Shown here piece after piece: positions 15,813-24,580 of a stretch of 64,000 nucleotides of DNA (position 1 is its first letter; each line of letters starts with the position of its first letter). The DNA is taken from contig NZ_OY729424.1 of the NCBI RefSeq assembly GCF_963422335.1, forward strand, positions 372,001 through 436,000, in the 5' to 3' direction. This stretch comes from an uncultured Roseateles sp. GTDB lineage: Bacteria; Pseudomonadota; Gammaproteobacteria; Burkholderiales; Burkholderiaceae_C. The notes beneath the pieces were generated by a model, which saw only the letters and a list, made by a program, of their open reading frames with translations, was not told where the DNA came from and ran no database searches. The position numbers and the translations under genes were made by a program.

Positions 15813-18289
15813 CTGCCATGCGCTGGCCGGGCTTCTTGAATCTGCGGCGCCTGGAAGGGCGCATCGTCGCCCTGTTCCTGTCACTGCTGCTGGTCGTGCA
15901 ACTGCTCAGCTTCGGCCTGATTCGCAACAGCATCGAGGGCAATGCCCAGGCCTCGATCACGGCCGAGCTGCTCAATGGCGAAAAGCTGCTGCAGCGCCTG
16001 CTGGCCCAGCAGGCCGAGACACGCACCGATGCCGCACGTCTGCTCGCGGCCGACTACGGCTTCCTGACCACCATCGCCACCCGCTCTTCGGCCCAGGACA
16101 TCGAGACCATCAAGGATGCGCTGCTCAACTATGGCGAGCGCATCGGTGTGTCGGTGGCGGCCTACACCGATCCGCAGTTCCAGCTGATCGCCGCCACGCA
16201 TGACAACGCCGGCCCCTTCGTCCAGGAAGCGCAGCGCATCGTCGCGGCCGAGAAGGCGCTGAAGGCCAAGCCGGCGGCCGGGGCATCGAGCCCGGCGGCG
16301 GTGGCCGAGCCGGGCGTGGACCGTGCCCAGCTGGTGCTGATTGCCGGCGAGCCCTACCAGGTGGTGGCGGTGCCGGTGAAGGCGCCGCAGCTGGTCGGCT
16401 GGGTGTTGATGGGCTTTCGCCTCAGCGTCGAGCCGCTGCAGGATCTGGCCGAGTTGTCTTCGCTGCACAGCCTGGTGCTGACGCGCGCCGGCGATGGCGG
16501 CTGGCATGTGGCCCTGCGCGCGCTGGCGCAAAGCAATGTCGACCCCGAGCTCAGCCGCATCAACCCCCGCGAGACCAGCTTTGCCATGCTGCTGGGTGAC
16601 GAGCAGCAGCGGGCCCGCTACGTGCCGCTGATGCGGGCCGGTGCCGGGCAAGCGGCGCCTCTGGGCGCCTTGCTGCTGCGCTCGTTCGACGAGGCTGTCG
16701 CCCCCTACCGCCAGCTGCAGCTGACCCTGCTGGCGCTGACGGCCATCGGCGTGGCCGTGTTCGCGCTGGGCAGCGTGCTGTTCGCGCGGCGCATCACCGG
16801 GCCGATCACGGCGCTGTCGCGTTCGGCCGAGCGCCTGGGCAAGGGCGACTACGCCACGCCGGTGCACATCGAGGCCCGTGACGAAGTCGGCGACCTGGCC
16901 CAGGCCTTCGAGACCATGCGCCAGGGCATTCGCGCCCGCGAGGCGCAGGTCGAGCGACTGGCCTACTGGGACACGCTGACCGGCCTGCCCAACCGCGAGC
17001 AGTTCGGTCAGCAGCTGCAGCTCAGCCTGGAACGCGAGCGCGACAGCGGCCGCGGCTGCGCCGTGCTGATGCTGGACCTGGACCGCTTCAAGCACGTCAA
17101 CGACGTGCTGGGCCACCACTTCGGCGACCGCCTGCTGTGCGGCGTGGCCGCGCGCCTGCAGCAGCCCTCGGTGTGCAAGGACGGCTTCATCGCCCGGCTC
17201 GGCGGCGACGAGTTCGCCGTGCTGCTGGACGGTGCCGACCTGGAGCAGGCGGTGGACGTGGCGCAACGCATCCTCAGCGCCTTCGAGGAGCCGCTGACGA
17301 TTGATGACAACACCGTCGACCTGGGCGCCGGCATCGGCGTGGTCGGCTGCCCCCAGCACGGGCGCGAGGTACAGCTGCTGCTGAGCCGCGCCGAGCTGGC
17401 GATGTACACCGCCAAGCATAAGCAGAGCGGCACCATGGTCTACCACCCGGGGCTGGATGCGCACAGCCAGGAGTCGCTGTCCCTGCTCAGCGAGCTGCGG
17501 CGCGCCGTCGAGCGGGGCGAGCTGCGCCTGTTTCTGCAGCCCAAGGTGGACCTGCACACCGGCCGTATCCTCGGTGCCGAATCGCTGGTGCGCTGGCAGC
17601 ATCCGCAGCGCGGCCTGGTGCCGCCGATGCTGTTCATCCCCTTTGCCGAGCAGACCGGCTTCATCCGCACCTTGACGACCTGGATCATCGAGCAGTCGGC
17701 CCGGGCCTGGCGCGAGATGTATGCCAACGGCCTGGACCTGCGGCTGAGCATCAACCTCTCGACCCGAGACCTGCTCGATCAGGACCTGCCGGTCAAGCTG
17801 GAGCAGCTGATCAAGCAGCACGACATGAATGCCCAGGTGCTGTGCCTGGAGATCACCGAGAGCGCCATCATGGACGACCCGCAGCGCGCCCAGCAAACGC
17901 TGGAGCGCCTGCACGAGCTGGGCTTCAAGCTGTCGATCGACGACTTCGGCACCGGCTATTCGTCACTGGCCTATCTGAAGCGCCTGCCGGTGCACGAGCT
18001 GAAGATAGACAAGAGCTTTGTGATGGCCATGGAGCGCGACCTGGACGACGCCAAGATCGTCCGCTCCACCATCGATCTGGCCCACAACCTGGGCCTGCGC
18101 GTGGTCGCCGAGGGCATAGAGACGGCCAAGGCCTGGAAGCTGCTCGACGCCCTGCACTGCGACGAGGGCCAGGGCTATTTCATCGCCAAGCCCATGCCCG
18201 AGCAGGAGTTCGTCGCCTGGGTGAAGGCCTGGCAGGCACCGGCGCTGGAAGACGAGACGCTGGAGAGCGCGTTCGCGAAGCTCGCCTGA
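15809..18289 (+). CDS. Membrane-bound GGDEF/EAL cyclic-di-GMP enzyme
   Basis: An 826-residue inner-membrane protein. Membrane helices near 15-35 and 305-330 flank a periplasmic sensor domain; then come a HAMP linker (about 325-380), a GGDEF domain with intact GGDEF at 465-469, and an EAL domain. The EAL motif reads ESL (591-593), but the metal and catalytic residues are kept: SINLSTRDL, EITESAIMDD, DDFGTGYS (711-718), Lys in ELKIDKS and VAEGIET. It may both make and degrade c-di-GMP, in response to a periplasmic signal, perhaps from the coupled cupredoxin and globin. The start is GTG 15809 or ATG 15818. Confidence 0.9.
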   Translation: MTAMRWPGFLNLRRLEGRIVALFLSLLLVVQLLSFGLIRNSIEGNAQASITAELLNGEKLLQRLLAQQAETRTDAARLLAADYGFLTTIATRSSAQDIETIKDALLNYGERIGVSVAAYTDPQFQLIAATHDNAGPFVQEAQRIVAAEKALKAKPAAGASSPAAVAEPGVDRAQLVLIAGEPYQVVAVPVKAPQLVGWVLMGFRLSVEPLQDLAELSSLHSLVLTRAGDGGWHVALRALAQSNVDPELSRINPRETSFAMLLGDEQQRARYVPLMRAGAGQAAPLGALLLRSFDEAVAPYRQLQLTLLALTAIGVAVFALGSVLFARRITGPITALSRSAERLGKGDYATPVHIEARDEVGDLAQAFETMRQGIRAREAQVERLAYWDTLTGLPNREQFGQQLQLSLERERDSGRGCAVLMLDLDRFKHVNDVLGHHFGDRLLCGVAARLQQPSVCKDGFIARLGGDEFAVLLDGADLEQAVDVAQRILSAFEEPLTIDDNTVDLGAGIGVVGCPQHGREVQLLLSRAELAMYTAKHKQSGTMVYHPGLDAHSQESLSLLSELRRAVERGELRLFLQPKVDLHTGRILGAESLVRWQHPQRGLVPPMLFIPFAEQTGFIRTLTTWIIEQSARAWREMYANGLDLRLSINLSTRDLLDQDLPVKLEQLIKQHDMNAQVLCLEITESAIMDDPQRAQQTLERLHELGFKLSIDDFGTGYSSLAYLKRLPVHELKIDKSFVMAMERDLDDAKIVRSTIDLAHNLGLRVVAEGIETAKAWKLLDALHCDEGQGYFIAKPMPEQEFVAWVKAWQAPALEDETLESAFAKLA

Positions 18290-18296
18290 GCTGACA

Positions 18297-18363
18297 CCGC
18301 CCCCAAGGCCGCCGCCTTGCGGCGTCCGCCCCCCCGAGGGGGAGCAAGGAAACTTGGGGCGGC
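18297..18363. repeat. GC-rich imperfect palindrome between convergent genes
   Basis: CCGCCCCCAAG (18297-18307) is the near-exact inverse of CTTGGGGCGG (18353-18362), and the interior holds CCCCC/GGGGG tracts (18330-18342) and GCCGCC/GGCGT. Elements of this wording are common between genes in related Burkholderiales. It lies between two convergent genes and probably serves as a bidirectional terminator. Confidence 0.5.
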
Positions 18364-18379
18364 CCGGCGTTTCCTTGAT

Positions 18380-19333
18380 TCAGTAGCCCCGCTGGCGCGC
18401 CACCAGATGCGCCAAGGGCCGGTCTTCGCGCAGCGCCGCCAGATTGGCCCTCACCACCTCGGCCGCGCTGCGCGGGTCGGTCTGTGCCGCGGTGTGCGGC
18501 AGCACCGTGATCTTCGGATGGCCCCAGAACGGATGACTCGCTGGCAGCGGCTCGACGCTGAACACATCGAGCACGGCGCGGCTCAGCTGGCCGCCATCCA
18601 GCGCCGCCAGCAGATCGGCCTCAACGACATGGGCGCCGCGCGCCAGATTCACCAGCGTGCTGCCACGCTTCATCGCCGCAAAACGGGCGGCCGCGAAGAA
18701 GCCTCGGGTCTGATCGGTCAGCGGCAGCAGATTGATCACCGTATCGGCCTCGGCCAGCAACAGCGCCAGCTCAGCCTCGCCATTGCCGGTGTGCACGCCG
18801 GCTATCGTCACCGGGCGTGTGCTCCAGCCGCTGACGGCATAGCCCAGCTGCGCCAGGGTGCCGGCCACGCGGCCACCCAGCTCGCCCAGGCCCAGCACCA
18901 GCACCTTCCACTCGTGGGCACGGCATTGGGCGGGCGCCTGCCACAGCGCCTGCTGCTGCTGGCGCTGCACCTCGTAAAAGCCCCGGTGCAGCGACAGCAC
19001 AGCCCACAGCGCCGTCTGCACCATGGCCTCGTTCATCGCCGGGTCCACCATGCGGGCCAGCGGCACCTCGGCGGGCAGGCTCGTGTCGGTCAACAGCTTG
19101 TCCACGCCGGCCCACAGCGACTGGATCAGGCGCAGCCCGGGCAGGTTCAGCAGGCTGCCGTGCGGCGGGTTGGCGACCACGGCCACCTCGATCTGCGCTT
19201 CCTGTCCGGGCGTGACCTGCTCGACCCAGTCTTCGTCGGGCATCGCCCGCTGCAAGACCTGCAGCCATTGAGCGCGTTCCGCCTCGTCCTTGGCATTGCC
19301 GCGCTGCCAGCCACCAATGAAGAGCAGGCTCAT
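18380..19333 (-). CDS. ghrA: Glyoxylate/hydroxypyruvate reductase A
   Basis: A 317-residue D-isomer-specific 2-hydroxyacid dehydrogenase that reduces glyoxylate and hydroxypyruvate with NADPH. The NAD-binding domain carries LVLGLGELGGRVA; the catalytic Arg is in NLARGAHVVE, the Glu in DVFSVEPLP, and the His in VLPHTAAQTD. The SLWAGVDKLL stretch is typical of the GhrA subgroup. It ends a minus-strand operon (thiL, pgpA, pncC, ghrA) in which every gene overlaps the next by a few bases. Confidence 0.88.
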   Translation of the reverse strand: MSLLFIGGWQRGNAKDEAERAQWLQVLQRAMPDEDWVEQVTPGQEAQIEVAVVANPPHGSLLNLPGLRLIQSLWAGVDKLLTDTSLPAEVPLARMVDPAMNEAMVQTALWAVLSLHRGFYEVQRQQQQALWQAPAQCRAHEWKVLVLGLGELGGRVAGTLAQLGYAVSGWSTRPVTIAGVHTGNGEAELALLLAEADTVINLLPLTDQTRGFFAAARFAAMKRGSTLVNLARGAHVVEADLLAALDGGQLSRAVLDVFSVEPLPASHPFWGHPKITVLPHTAAQTDPRSAAEVVRANLAALREDRPLAHLVARQRGY

Positions 19334-19818
19334 GAGCCCGCCTCCAGCCGGGCCTGCGCCAGCAGCGCCTGCAGCGCGCTGACCACCGTGGCCTCGCGTA
19401 CCTGGGCGCGGTCACCGCCGAACTGCTCGCGCCAGGCGCGCTGCACGCCGCTCCTGCCGGCCAGCGCCAGCCAGACCGTGCCGACCGGCTTGTCGGCCGA
19501 GCCGCCGTCGGGCCCGGCGATGCCGGTGACGGCCACCGTGTAATCCACCGGCGCCCGGGCCAGCAGGCCGCCGGCCATGGACCGCGCGACCGGTTCGCTG
19601 ACGGCGCCGTGGGCCTTGATCAGGTCCATATCGACCCCCAACAACTCGGCCTTGGCCTCGTTGCTGTAGCTGACCACGCCGCGCTCGAACCACAGGCTGG
19701 ACCCGGCCAGCGAGGTGCAGGCCGCGGCAATCATGCCGCCGGTGCATGACTCGGCCGTGGCCATCGTCTTGCCCCCGGCGCGCAGGGCGGTGGCCAGCGC
19801 ATGCAACAAGTCATCCAT
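19330..19818 (-). CDS. pncC: Nicotinamide-nucleotide amidase (CinA C-terminal family)
   Basis: A 162-residue stand-alone CinA C-terminal domain, which deamidates NMN to NaMN in pyridine nucleotide recycling. Visible family features are TAESCTGGMIAAACTSLAGSS near residue 20, FERGVVSYSNEAKAELLGV, and VAVTGIAGPDGGSADKPVGTVW. The start at 19818 lies inside the last codons of pgpA (8-base overlap). A more distal in-frame ATG at 19839 is possible but lies well within pgpA. Confidence 0.88.
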   Translation of the reverse strand: MDDLLHALATALRAGGKTMATAESCTGGMIAAACTSLAGSSLWFERGVVSYSNEAKAELLGVDMDLIKAHGAVSEPVARSMAGGLLARAPVDYTVAVTGIAGPDGGSADKPVGTVWLALAGRSGVQRAWREQFGGDRAQVREATVVSALQALLAQARLEAGS

Positions 19819-20365
19819 CAAAAGCTCTCCACAAGGCAATCACCAGCAGCGTGCACAGCGCCGCCACCAGATCGTCAAAAATGATGCCGAAGCCCTGGGC
19901 CCAGCCGGGCGGCACACCGGGCCGGCCCTTGAACAGCCGGTCGGCCCAGCCCACCGGTCCGGGCTTGGCGGCATCGAAGAAGCGGAACAGACCGAAGGCG
20001 ATGACCTGGCCCCAGAAGCCCATGGGCATGCACAGCCAGAGCACCAGCCAGAAGGCCAGCACCTCGTCCCAGACGATAGCGCCCGGGTCGGGTGTGCGCA
20101 GATTCCGCGCCGTCACCGTGCAGGCCCACCAACCGACCAGGGTGCCGACGGCCAGCACCCAGCCCCATTGCGACTCGCTGAGCCAGCGGTCCAGCACCAG
20201 AAAGGCGACCCAGGCCCACAACGTGCCCACGGTGCCCGGCGCCTTTGGCGACAGGCCGCTGCCAAAGCCCAGCGCGATCCAGTGCGCCGGATGGCCCAGC
20301 ATGAAGCGGCCGGTGGCGCGGCGCGGGGCGCCGGTCAGGGTGGCGTCTTCGACCGGGCTGTTCAT
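19811..20365 (-). CDS. pgpA: Phosphatidylglycerophosphatase A
   Basis: A 184-residue inner-membrane enzyme that removes phosphate from phosphatidylglycerophosphate to give phosphatidylglycerol. Four hydrophobic segments are visible. Conserved acidic motifs are GLSPKAPGTVGTL, the IVWDEVLAFW stretch, and FRFFDAAKPGPVGWADRLFKG followed by GFGIIFDDLVAAL. It overlaps thiL by 4 bases (ATGA); thiL-pgpA-pncC is a common order in proteobacteria. Confidence 0.93.
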   Translation of the reverse strand: MNSPVEDATLTGAPRRATGRFMLGHPAHWIALGFGSGLSPKAPGTVGTLWAWVAFLVLDRWLSESQWGWVLAVGTLVGWWACTVTARNLRTPDPGAIVWDEVLAFWLVLWLCMPMGFWGQVIAFGLFRFFDAAKPGPVGWADRLFKGRPGVPPGWAQGFGIIFDDLVAALCTLLVIALWRAFDG

Positions 20366-21312
20366 GACTTGAAGTGGTCGAAGGAGCCGTAGCTGTTCGG
20401 CAAGGGCTGGCCCTGGGCGTCGATCAGCCTGAGCGAGGGTTCGGCATCGATGCGGCCGATGCGGGTCACGGCCACACTGGCGCCGGCCGCGGCGGCCTGG
20501 ATCGCCTCGCGAGCCGACTCTGGCGCGGTGAACACCAGCTCGTAGTCATCACCGCCGGCCAGGCCGAACTGGCGTTGCAGCTCAGGCGGCAGGGTCTGCA
20601 GCCAGGCGCTGCGCGGCAGGCTGTCGGCCTGCACCGTGGCGCCCACACCCGAGCGCTGCAGGATGTGGCCCAGATCGCCCAGCATGCCGTCCGACACATC
20701 GACGGCGCTGCTGGCCAGCCCCCGAAGCGCCTGGCCCAGCGCCACCCGCGGCTGCGGCAGCTCCATCGCCCGCCGCACCTGCTCGAAGCCTTCACCGGGC
20801 AGGCTCAGCGTGCCGCGAAACACTTCCAGCGCCAGCCGCGCATCGCCCAGGCTGCCGCTGACATAGATATCGTCACCGGCCCGCGCGCCACTGCGCAGCA
20901 AGGCCTGGCCGGGCGACACCTCACCGAACACGGTAATGCAGAGATTCAAGGGCCCGGCCGTTGTGTCACCGCCGACCAGCTCGATACCGTGCTCATCGGC
21001 CAGCGCGAACAGACCGCGCGCAAAGCCTTCCAGAAAAGCCTCGTCGATGCGCGGCAGGGCCAGCGCCAGGGTGAAGGCACGCGGCGTGGCGCCGCAGGCG
21101 GCCAGGTCGCTGAGGTTCACCGCCAGCGCCTTGTGGCCCAGGCGCTCCGGCGCCACCGTGCTGAGGAAGTGCCGGCCCTCGACCAGCATGTCACTGGAGA
21201 CGGCCCATTGCAGGCCGGCCGTCGGCACCAGCAGCGCGCAATCATCGCCAATGCCCAGCACCTGGGTGCTGGGTCGCGTGAAGAAGCGCTTGATCAGATC
21301 GAATTCACCCAT
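20362..21312 (-). CDS. thiL: Thiamine-monophosphate kinase
   Basis: A 316-residue enzyme of thiamine diphosphate synthesis, phosphorylating thiamine monophosphate. Family marks are the N-terminal GEFDLIKRFF, VLGIGDDCALL, the metal-binding SSDMLVEGRHF, GGDTTAGPLNL, and SAVDVSDGMLGDLGHIL, with the C-terminal FGLAGGDDYELVFT. It is the first gene of the minus-strand operon. About 260 bases of AT-richer sequence upstream (21313-21572) separate it from the divergent quinoprotein gene and must carry both promoters. Confidence 0.93.
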   Translation of the reverse strand: MGEFDLIKRFFTRPSTQVLGIGDDCALLVPTAGLQWAVSSDMLVEGRHFLSTVAPERLGHKALAVNLSDLAACGATPRAFTLALALPRIDEAFLEGFARGLFALADEHGIELVGGDTTAGPLNLCITVFGEVSPGQALLRSGARAGDDIYVSGSLGDARLALEVFRGTLSLPGEGFEQVRRAMELPQPRVALGQALRGLASSAVDVSDGMLGDLGHILQRSGVGATVQADSLPRSAWLQTLPPELQRQFGLAGGDDYELVFTAPESAREAIQAAAAGASVAVTRIGRIDAEPSLRLIDAQGQPLPNSYGSFDHFKS

Positions 21313-21572
21313 GGGGGGATTGTGTCAGCCCGGGGCGGCCGAACTGCGCTGGGCACGAGCATGGGAGCCTGCACGCCAATCGTTTGATTCACTCAAATTT
21401 GCAAAAACAATAAATTAATTGCAATGCCGCGGCAAGAGGTATCTGATGCCTACCCACACGGTTGCTCCTGCGGCTCCTGGTTCGGCTCGGGGCGAAGCGG
21501 CGGCAAGTGGGTCGGGGCATTGCCGCGTTTCCCGTCTCAAAAACGCGCCGCAACAACTGTCAAGGAACTCCC

Positions 21573-23162
21573 ATGAGAATCAAAGAAGTCGGCCGACGCT
21601 GGGCGCAGCGCTCGGTGAGCGGACTGGCATTGATGGGCTTGTTGTGCTCCGCGGCACTTGCCGACGCCAATGACAACAACTGGCCATCGGCGGGACAGAA
21701 TCTGAGCAACACCCGCTATCAGAACCAGAGTGGCGGAATCAGCGTGCAGACGGTGGGCGGACTGACCCAGAAATGGGTCTTCACCACCGGAGGTGATGTC
21801 TCGGCGACACCGGCGGTCGATGCCACCCGCGTCTACTTCCCGGACTGGGCAGGCAACCTCTATGCCGTCGATCGCAAGACCGGCAAGGAGATCTGGAAGG
21901 TCTCCCTGCCCGCCATCACCGGCGAGGCCAGGGACAAGGCCCGTGCCACACCGGCAATAGCCGGCGAGAAGCTGATCATCGGTACGCAGGGCGGGCGCAT
22001 CGCCGGCGGCGGTCAGGGCGGCAAGCTGCTGGCCCTCAACAAGAACACCGGCGCGCTGATCTGGTCCACCCAGCTCGACACCCACTATGCGGCCATCATC
22101 ACGCAGTCGGCCACCGTGCACGGCGACCGCGTCTTCGTTGGTGTCGCCTCGATGGAGGAGGCCTTGGCCGGCATCGTCGGCTTCTGCTGCAGCTTCCGTG
22201 GCAGCCAGCTGGCGCTGAATGTGGACACCGGGGCTATTCTCTGGAAAACCTATGTCGTCCCTGATGGCTATACCGGAGGAGCGATCTGGGGCAGTTCCCC
22301 GGCCGTCGATGTGCGTCGTGGGCAGGTCTATATCGCCACCGGCAACAACTACTCGATTCCGGACAGCGCACGGAGTTGCGTGATCGCCGCCGGCACCGAC
22401 AGCAACGCCGTTCGCGCCTGCCTGGCGGCGGACAACTACTTCGATGCCGTGCTTGCGCTGGACATCAAGACCGGCGCCATACGCTGGGGTACCAAGGCCT
22501 TGCCTGCCGACACCTGGATCGCCGCGTGCATAGGCTTCGGCGACCCCAGCGCCTGTCCCAGCCCGACCGGGCCCGACCACGATTTCGGTCAGGCCCCAGC
22601 GCTGTTCAGCACGCAGGCGAACGGCAACGCCAAGTCGAGGGAGCTCGTCGGCGCCGGCCAGAAGAGCGGCAAGTACTGGGCGCTGGACCCGGACACCGGC
22701 GCGGTCCAGTGGGTGACCCAGGCCGGGCCCGGCGGTACAGGCGGTGGCTTGCAGTGGGGATCGGCGGTCGACGGCAAGCGCGTCTACACCGCCAATGCCA
22801 ACAGCGACCTCGTACCCTGGCCGGCGCCCAACGGCCCGACCAGCGGCGTGTGGAGCGCCATCGACACCGGCACCGGTCAGCTGCTGTGGCAGACCCGCCC
22901 GTCCGGCGGCGGTAGCACTTCGGGTCCGGTGACGACGACCAACGGCGTCGTGTTCGGCTGCTCGCTGGACCGGACGAATGGTTATATGTACGCGCTGGAC
23001 GCCGCCACCGGCACCGAACTGTGGAAGTTCTCCAGCGGCGGCTCCTGCCTGTCCGGCGCAGCGATCTCGCAAGGCGAGGTGTTCTGGGGCTCAGGCTACA
23101 GCAACCTGTTCGGCGCCTTCGGCGGCCCCAACAACAAGCTGTACGGTTTCTCGATACGCTAG
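21573..23162 (+). CDS. Secreted PQQ-type beta-propeller dehydrogenase (polyvinyl-alcohol-dehydrogenase-like)
   Basis: A 529-residue exported protein with signal peptide 1-30. The mature part is a beta propeller with repeated W-motif blades (LYAVDRKTGKEIW, LLALNKNTGALIW, YALDAATGTELWKF, and others), as in quinoprotein alcohol dehydrogenases. A vicinal cysteine pair, Cys205-Cys206 in GFCCSFRG, resembles the disulphide ring that touches PQQ in methanol dehydrogenase. The overall pattern is closest to polyvinyl alcohol dehydrogenase-type proteins, without the cytochrome c domain (no CxxCH seen). Substrate unknown. The start was set at ATG 21573, which gives a clean signal peptide; a longer open frame upstream has no signal. 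It ends tail-to-tail, overlapping the thioesterase stop. Confidence 0.75.
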   Translation: MRIKEVGRRWAQRSVSGLALMGLLCSAALADANDNNWPSAGQNLSNTRYQNQSGGISVQTVGGLTQKWVFTTGGDVSATPAVDATRVYFPDWAGNLYAVDRKTGKEIWKVSLPAITGEARDKARATPAIAGEKLIIGTQGGRIAGGGQGGKLLALNKNTGALIWSTQLDTHYAAIITQSATVHGDRVFVGVASMEEALAGIVGFCCSFRGSQLALNVDTGAILWKTYVVPDGYTGGAIWGSSPAVDVRRGQVYIATGNNYSIPDSARSCVIAAGTDSNAVRACLAADNYFDAVLALDIKTGAIRWGTKALPADTWIAACIGFGDPSACPSPTGPDHDFGQAPALFSTQANGNAKSRELVGAGQKSGKYWALDPDTGAVQWVTQAGPGGTGGGLQWGSAVDGKRVYTANANSDLVPWPAPNGPTSGVWSAIDTGTGQLLWQTRPSGGGSTSGPVTTTNGVVFGCSLDRTNGYMYALDAATGTELWKFSSGGSCLSGAAISQGEVFWGSGYSNLFGAFGGPNNKLYGFSIR

Positions 23163-23605
23163 CGCGACGACGAACCGAGGGCCGACGGTGCAGCCATCAC
23201 CTTGAGCAGCGAGCTGGCGGTGATGAGCTCCACGCCATCCACGCTCACCCGCCCCTGCATGAACACCAGGCTGCCCGTCGCCTTGACCACCCGGCCGCGA
23301 GCCTCAAGAAACTGGCCCTCGCGCGCCGCGGACAGAAAGTGCGTGTCCAGCTGAACGGTCACGCAGGCGCGGCGCTCGAGTGCCTCCCAGGCGATGGCGC
23401 TGAGGGCGTGGTCGATCAGCGTTGTCAGCAGGCCGCCGTGGACGACGTTCGCCGGGTTCAGATGGTCCTGGGTGGCGAGCAGGCCGTAGGCCCAGCTGTG
23501 CTCTTCCTTGCGTGTCCACAGCGGGCCGACCAGGCCGGCGAAGCCCGGCAGCGTGCGCTGGCGCCAGCCTTTGGCGCTCAGGGTTTCGGGTGTGGTGACT
23601 TCCAT
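23159..23605 (-). CDS. PaaI-type hotdog thioesterase
   Basis: A 148-residue single hotdog-fold acyl-CoA thioesterase. The helix carries the PaaI/HGG motif: HLNPANVVHGGLLTTLIDHAL, followed by the strand CVTVQLDTHFLSAAREGQFLEARG. It probably cleaves an aromatic or medium-chain acyl-CoA. It lies 4 bases downstream of the IclR regulator gene on the same strand, and opposite the CoA-based operon, so a proof-reading or release role for that pathway is likely (inference). Confidence 0.82.
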   Translation of the reverse strand: MEVTTPETLSAKGWRQRTLPGFAGLVGPLWTRKEEHSWAYGLLATQDHLNPANVVHGGLLTTLIDHALSAIAWEALERRACVTVQLDTHFLSAAREGQFLEARGRVVKATGSLVFMQGRVSVDGVELITASSLLKVMAAPSALGSSSR

Positions 23606-23609
23606 TGCA

Positions 23610-24410
23610 TCAACCCTTGCTTGCCATCAGCTGTGACAGCGCCTGCGCCTCGGCCTGCAGGTCCTTGGCAAGGGCGGCGCTCTTGCTGCCGCCCAGCAGA
23701 TCGGCAACGCCGGCGGCGACCAGCGAATGGGTCATCCGGCCCCGCGCGTCGAACACCGGCACGGCGATCACGGCGATGCCGCTGATGTAGTTGCCGCGGT
23801 CGATGCTGAAGCCCTTGCGGCGCACCGTCTCCACGTCCTTCTTCCAGGCCTCGAGGTCCGGCGGCTGATCCCAGCGCAAGGCCTTGAAGCGACGCTCAAC
23901 TTCTTCGTCAGGCAGCTCGGTGAAGGCGGCCACCAGCCGGCCGGTGGCGCTGAGCAAGGCCGGGAAGCGGCTGCCGACATCGACGTGCAGGCTGAACGGC
24001 GCACTTGAGCGAGACAGCGCCAGCACCACCATGTGATCGATGCCGGTGACCTCGACGCCGATGGCGGTGATGTTCCAGGCGCTGGCCAGCCGGTCCAGCA
24101 CCGGTTGCACCAGGGCCGGGAACGGGCTGCTCTCGATCACGCTGCGGGCCAGCGCCAGCATGCCCACGCCCAGGCCATAACGCTTGGTGCCAGCGTCGAC
24201 CTTGACCAGGCCCTCCTCGACCAGCACCCGCAGGATATGCAGGCAGGTGCTGGTCACCATGCCCAACTCCTGCGAGATCGACTTCAGCGTCTGCGGCCCT
24301 TCGCTGCGCCCCAGCAATCGCAGGATGGCGATCGCGCGGGTCACGGCGGGAACAGGGCGCACGCGGGGGCCGGCGGCGACTTCCGGCGCTTTGGCAGTGG
24401 ACGGGGCCAT
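23610..24410 (-). CDS. IclR family transcriptional regulator
   Basis: A 266-residue regulator with an N-terminal winged helix (about 20-80: AITRAIL-like start AVTRAIAILRLL, TLKSISQELGMVTSTCLHILRVL) and a C-terminal GAF-like effector domain (about 95-260) with SRFPALLSATGRLVAAF and DRGNYISGIAVIAVPVFD. Several in-frame ATGs exist (24440, 24422, 24410); 24410 was taken because GGAG lies about 6 bases upstream. It is divergent from the ligase operon, with a perfect palindrome midway between, and most likely controls that operon and itself in response to a pathway acid or CoA ester. Confidence 0.87.
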   Translation of the reverse strand: MAPSTAKAPEVAAGPRVRPVPAVTRAIAILRLLGRSEGPQTLKSISQELGMVTSTCLHILRVLVEEGLVKVDAGTKRYGLGVGMLALARSVIESSPFPALVQPVLDRLASAWNITAIGVEVTGIDHMVVLALSRSSAPFSLHVDVGSRFPALLSATGRLVAAFTELPDEEVERRFKALRWDQPPDLEAWKKDVETVRRKGFSIDRGNYISGIAVIAVPVFDARGRMTHSLVAAGVADLLGGSKSAALAKDLQAEAQALSQLMASKG

Positions 24411-24486
24411 CTCTTTCTCCATTTGTACGCAGTCAAGCATAAGGGCTGCAACCCGGTGCTTGTGGGGTGCAAAGCGCTCTTTCTTA

Positions 24487-24502
24487 ATTGTATATATACA
24501 AT
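24487..24502. promoter_or_regulatory. Perfect 16-bp palindrome, probable IclR operator
   Basis: ATTGTATATATACAAT is its own reverse complement and lies about 77 bases from the IclR start and 79 bases from the ligase start, in the AT-richest stretch of the region. IclR regulators bind palindromes in such divergent gaps. A TTGACA box (24515-24520) lies close by on the plus strand. Confidence 0.6.
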
Positions 24503-24580
24503 CAATGAGCGCTATTGACAATTTATGACGGTGCGCGCAAAGTTGCTTCCACTGGCTGCAAAGCAAACGAGGCCCACGAA

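Noticed and set aside
17579..17587. ESL instead of EAL read as a dead phosphodiesterase
   Set aside because: The first Glu, the DDFGTGYS motif, the Asn, Lys and second Glu residues needed for metal binding and catalysis are all present.
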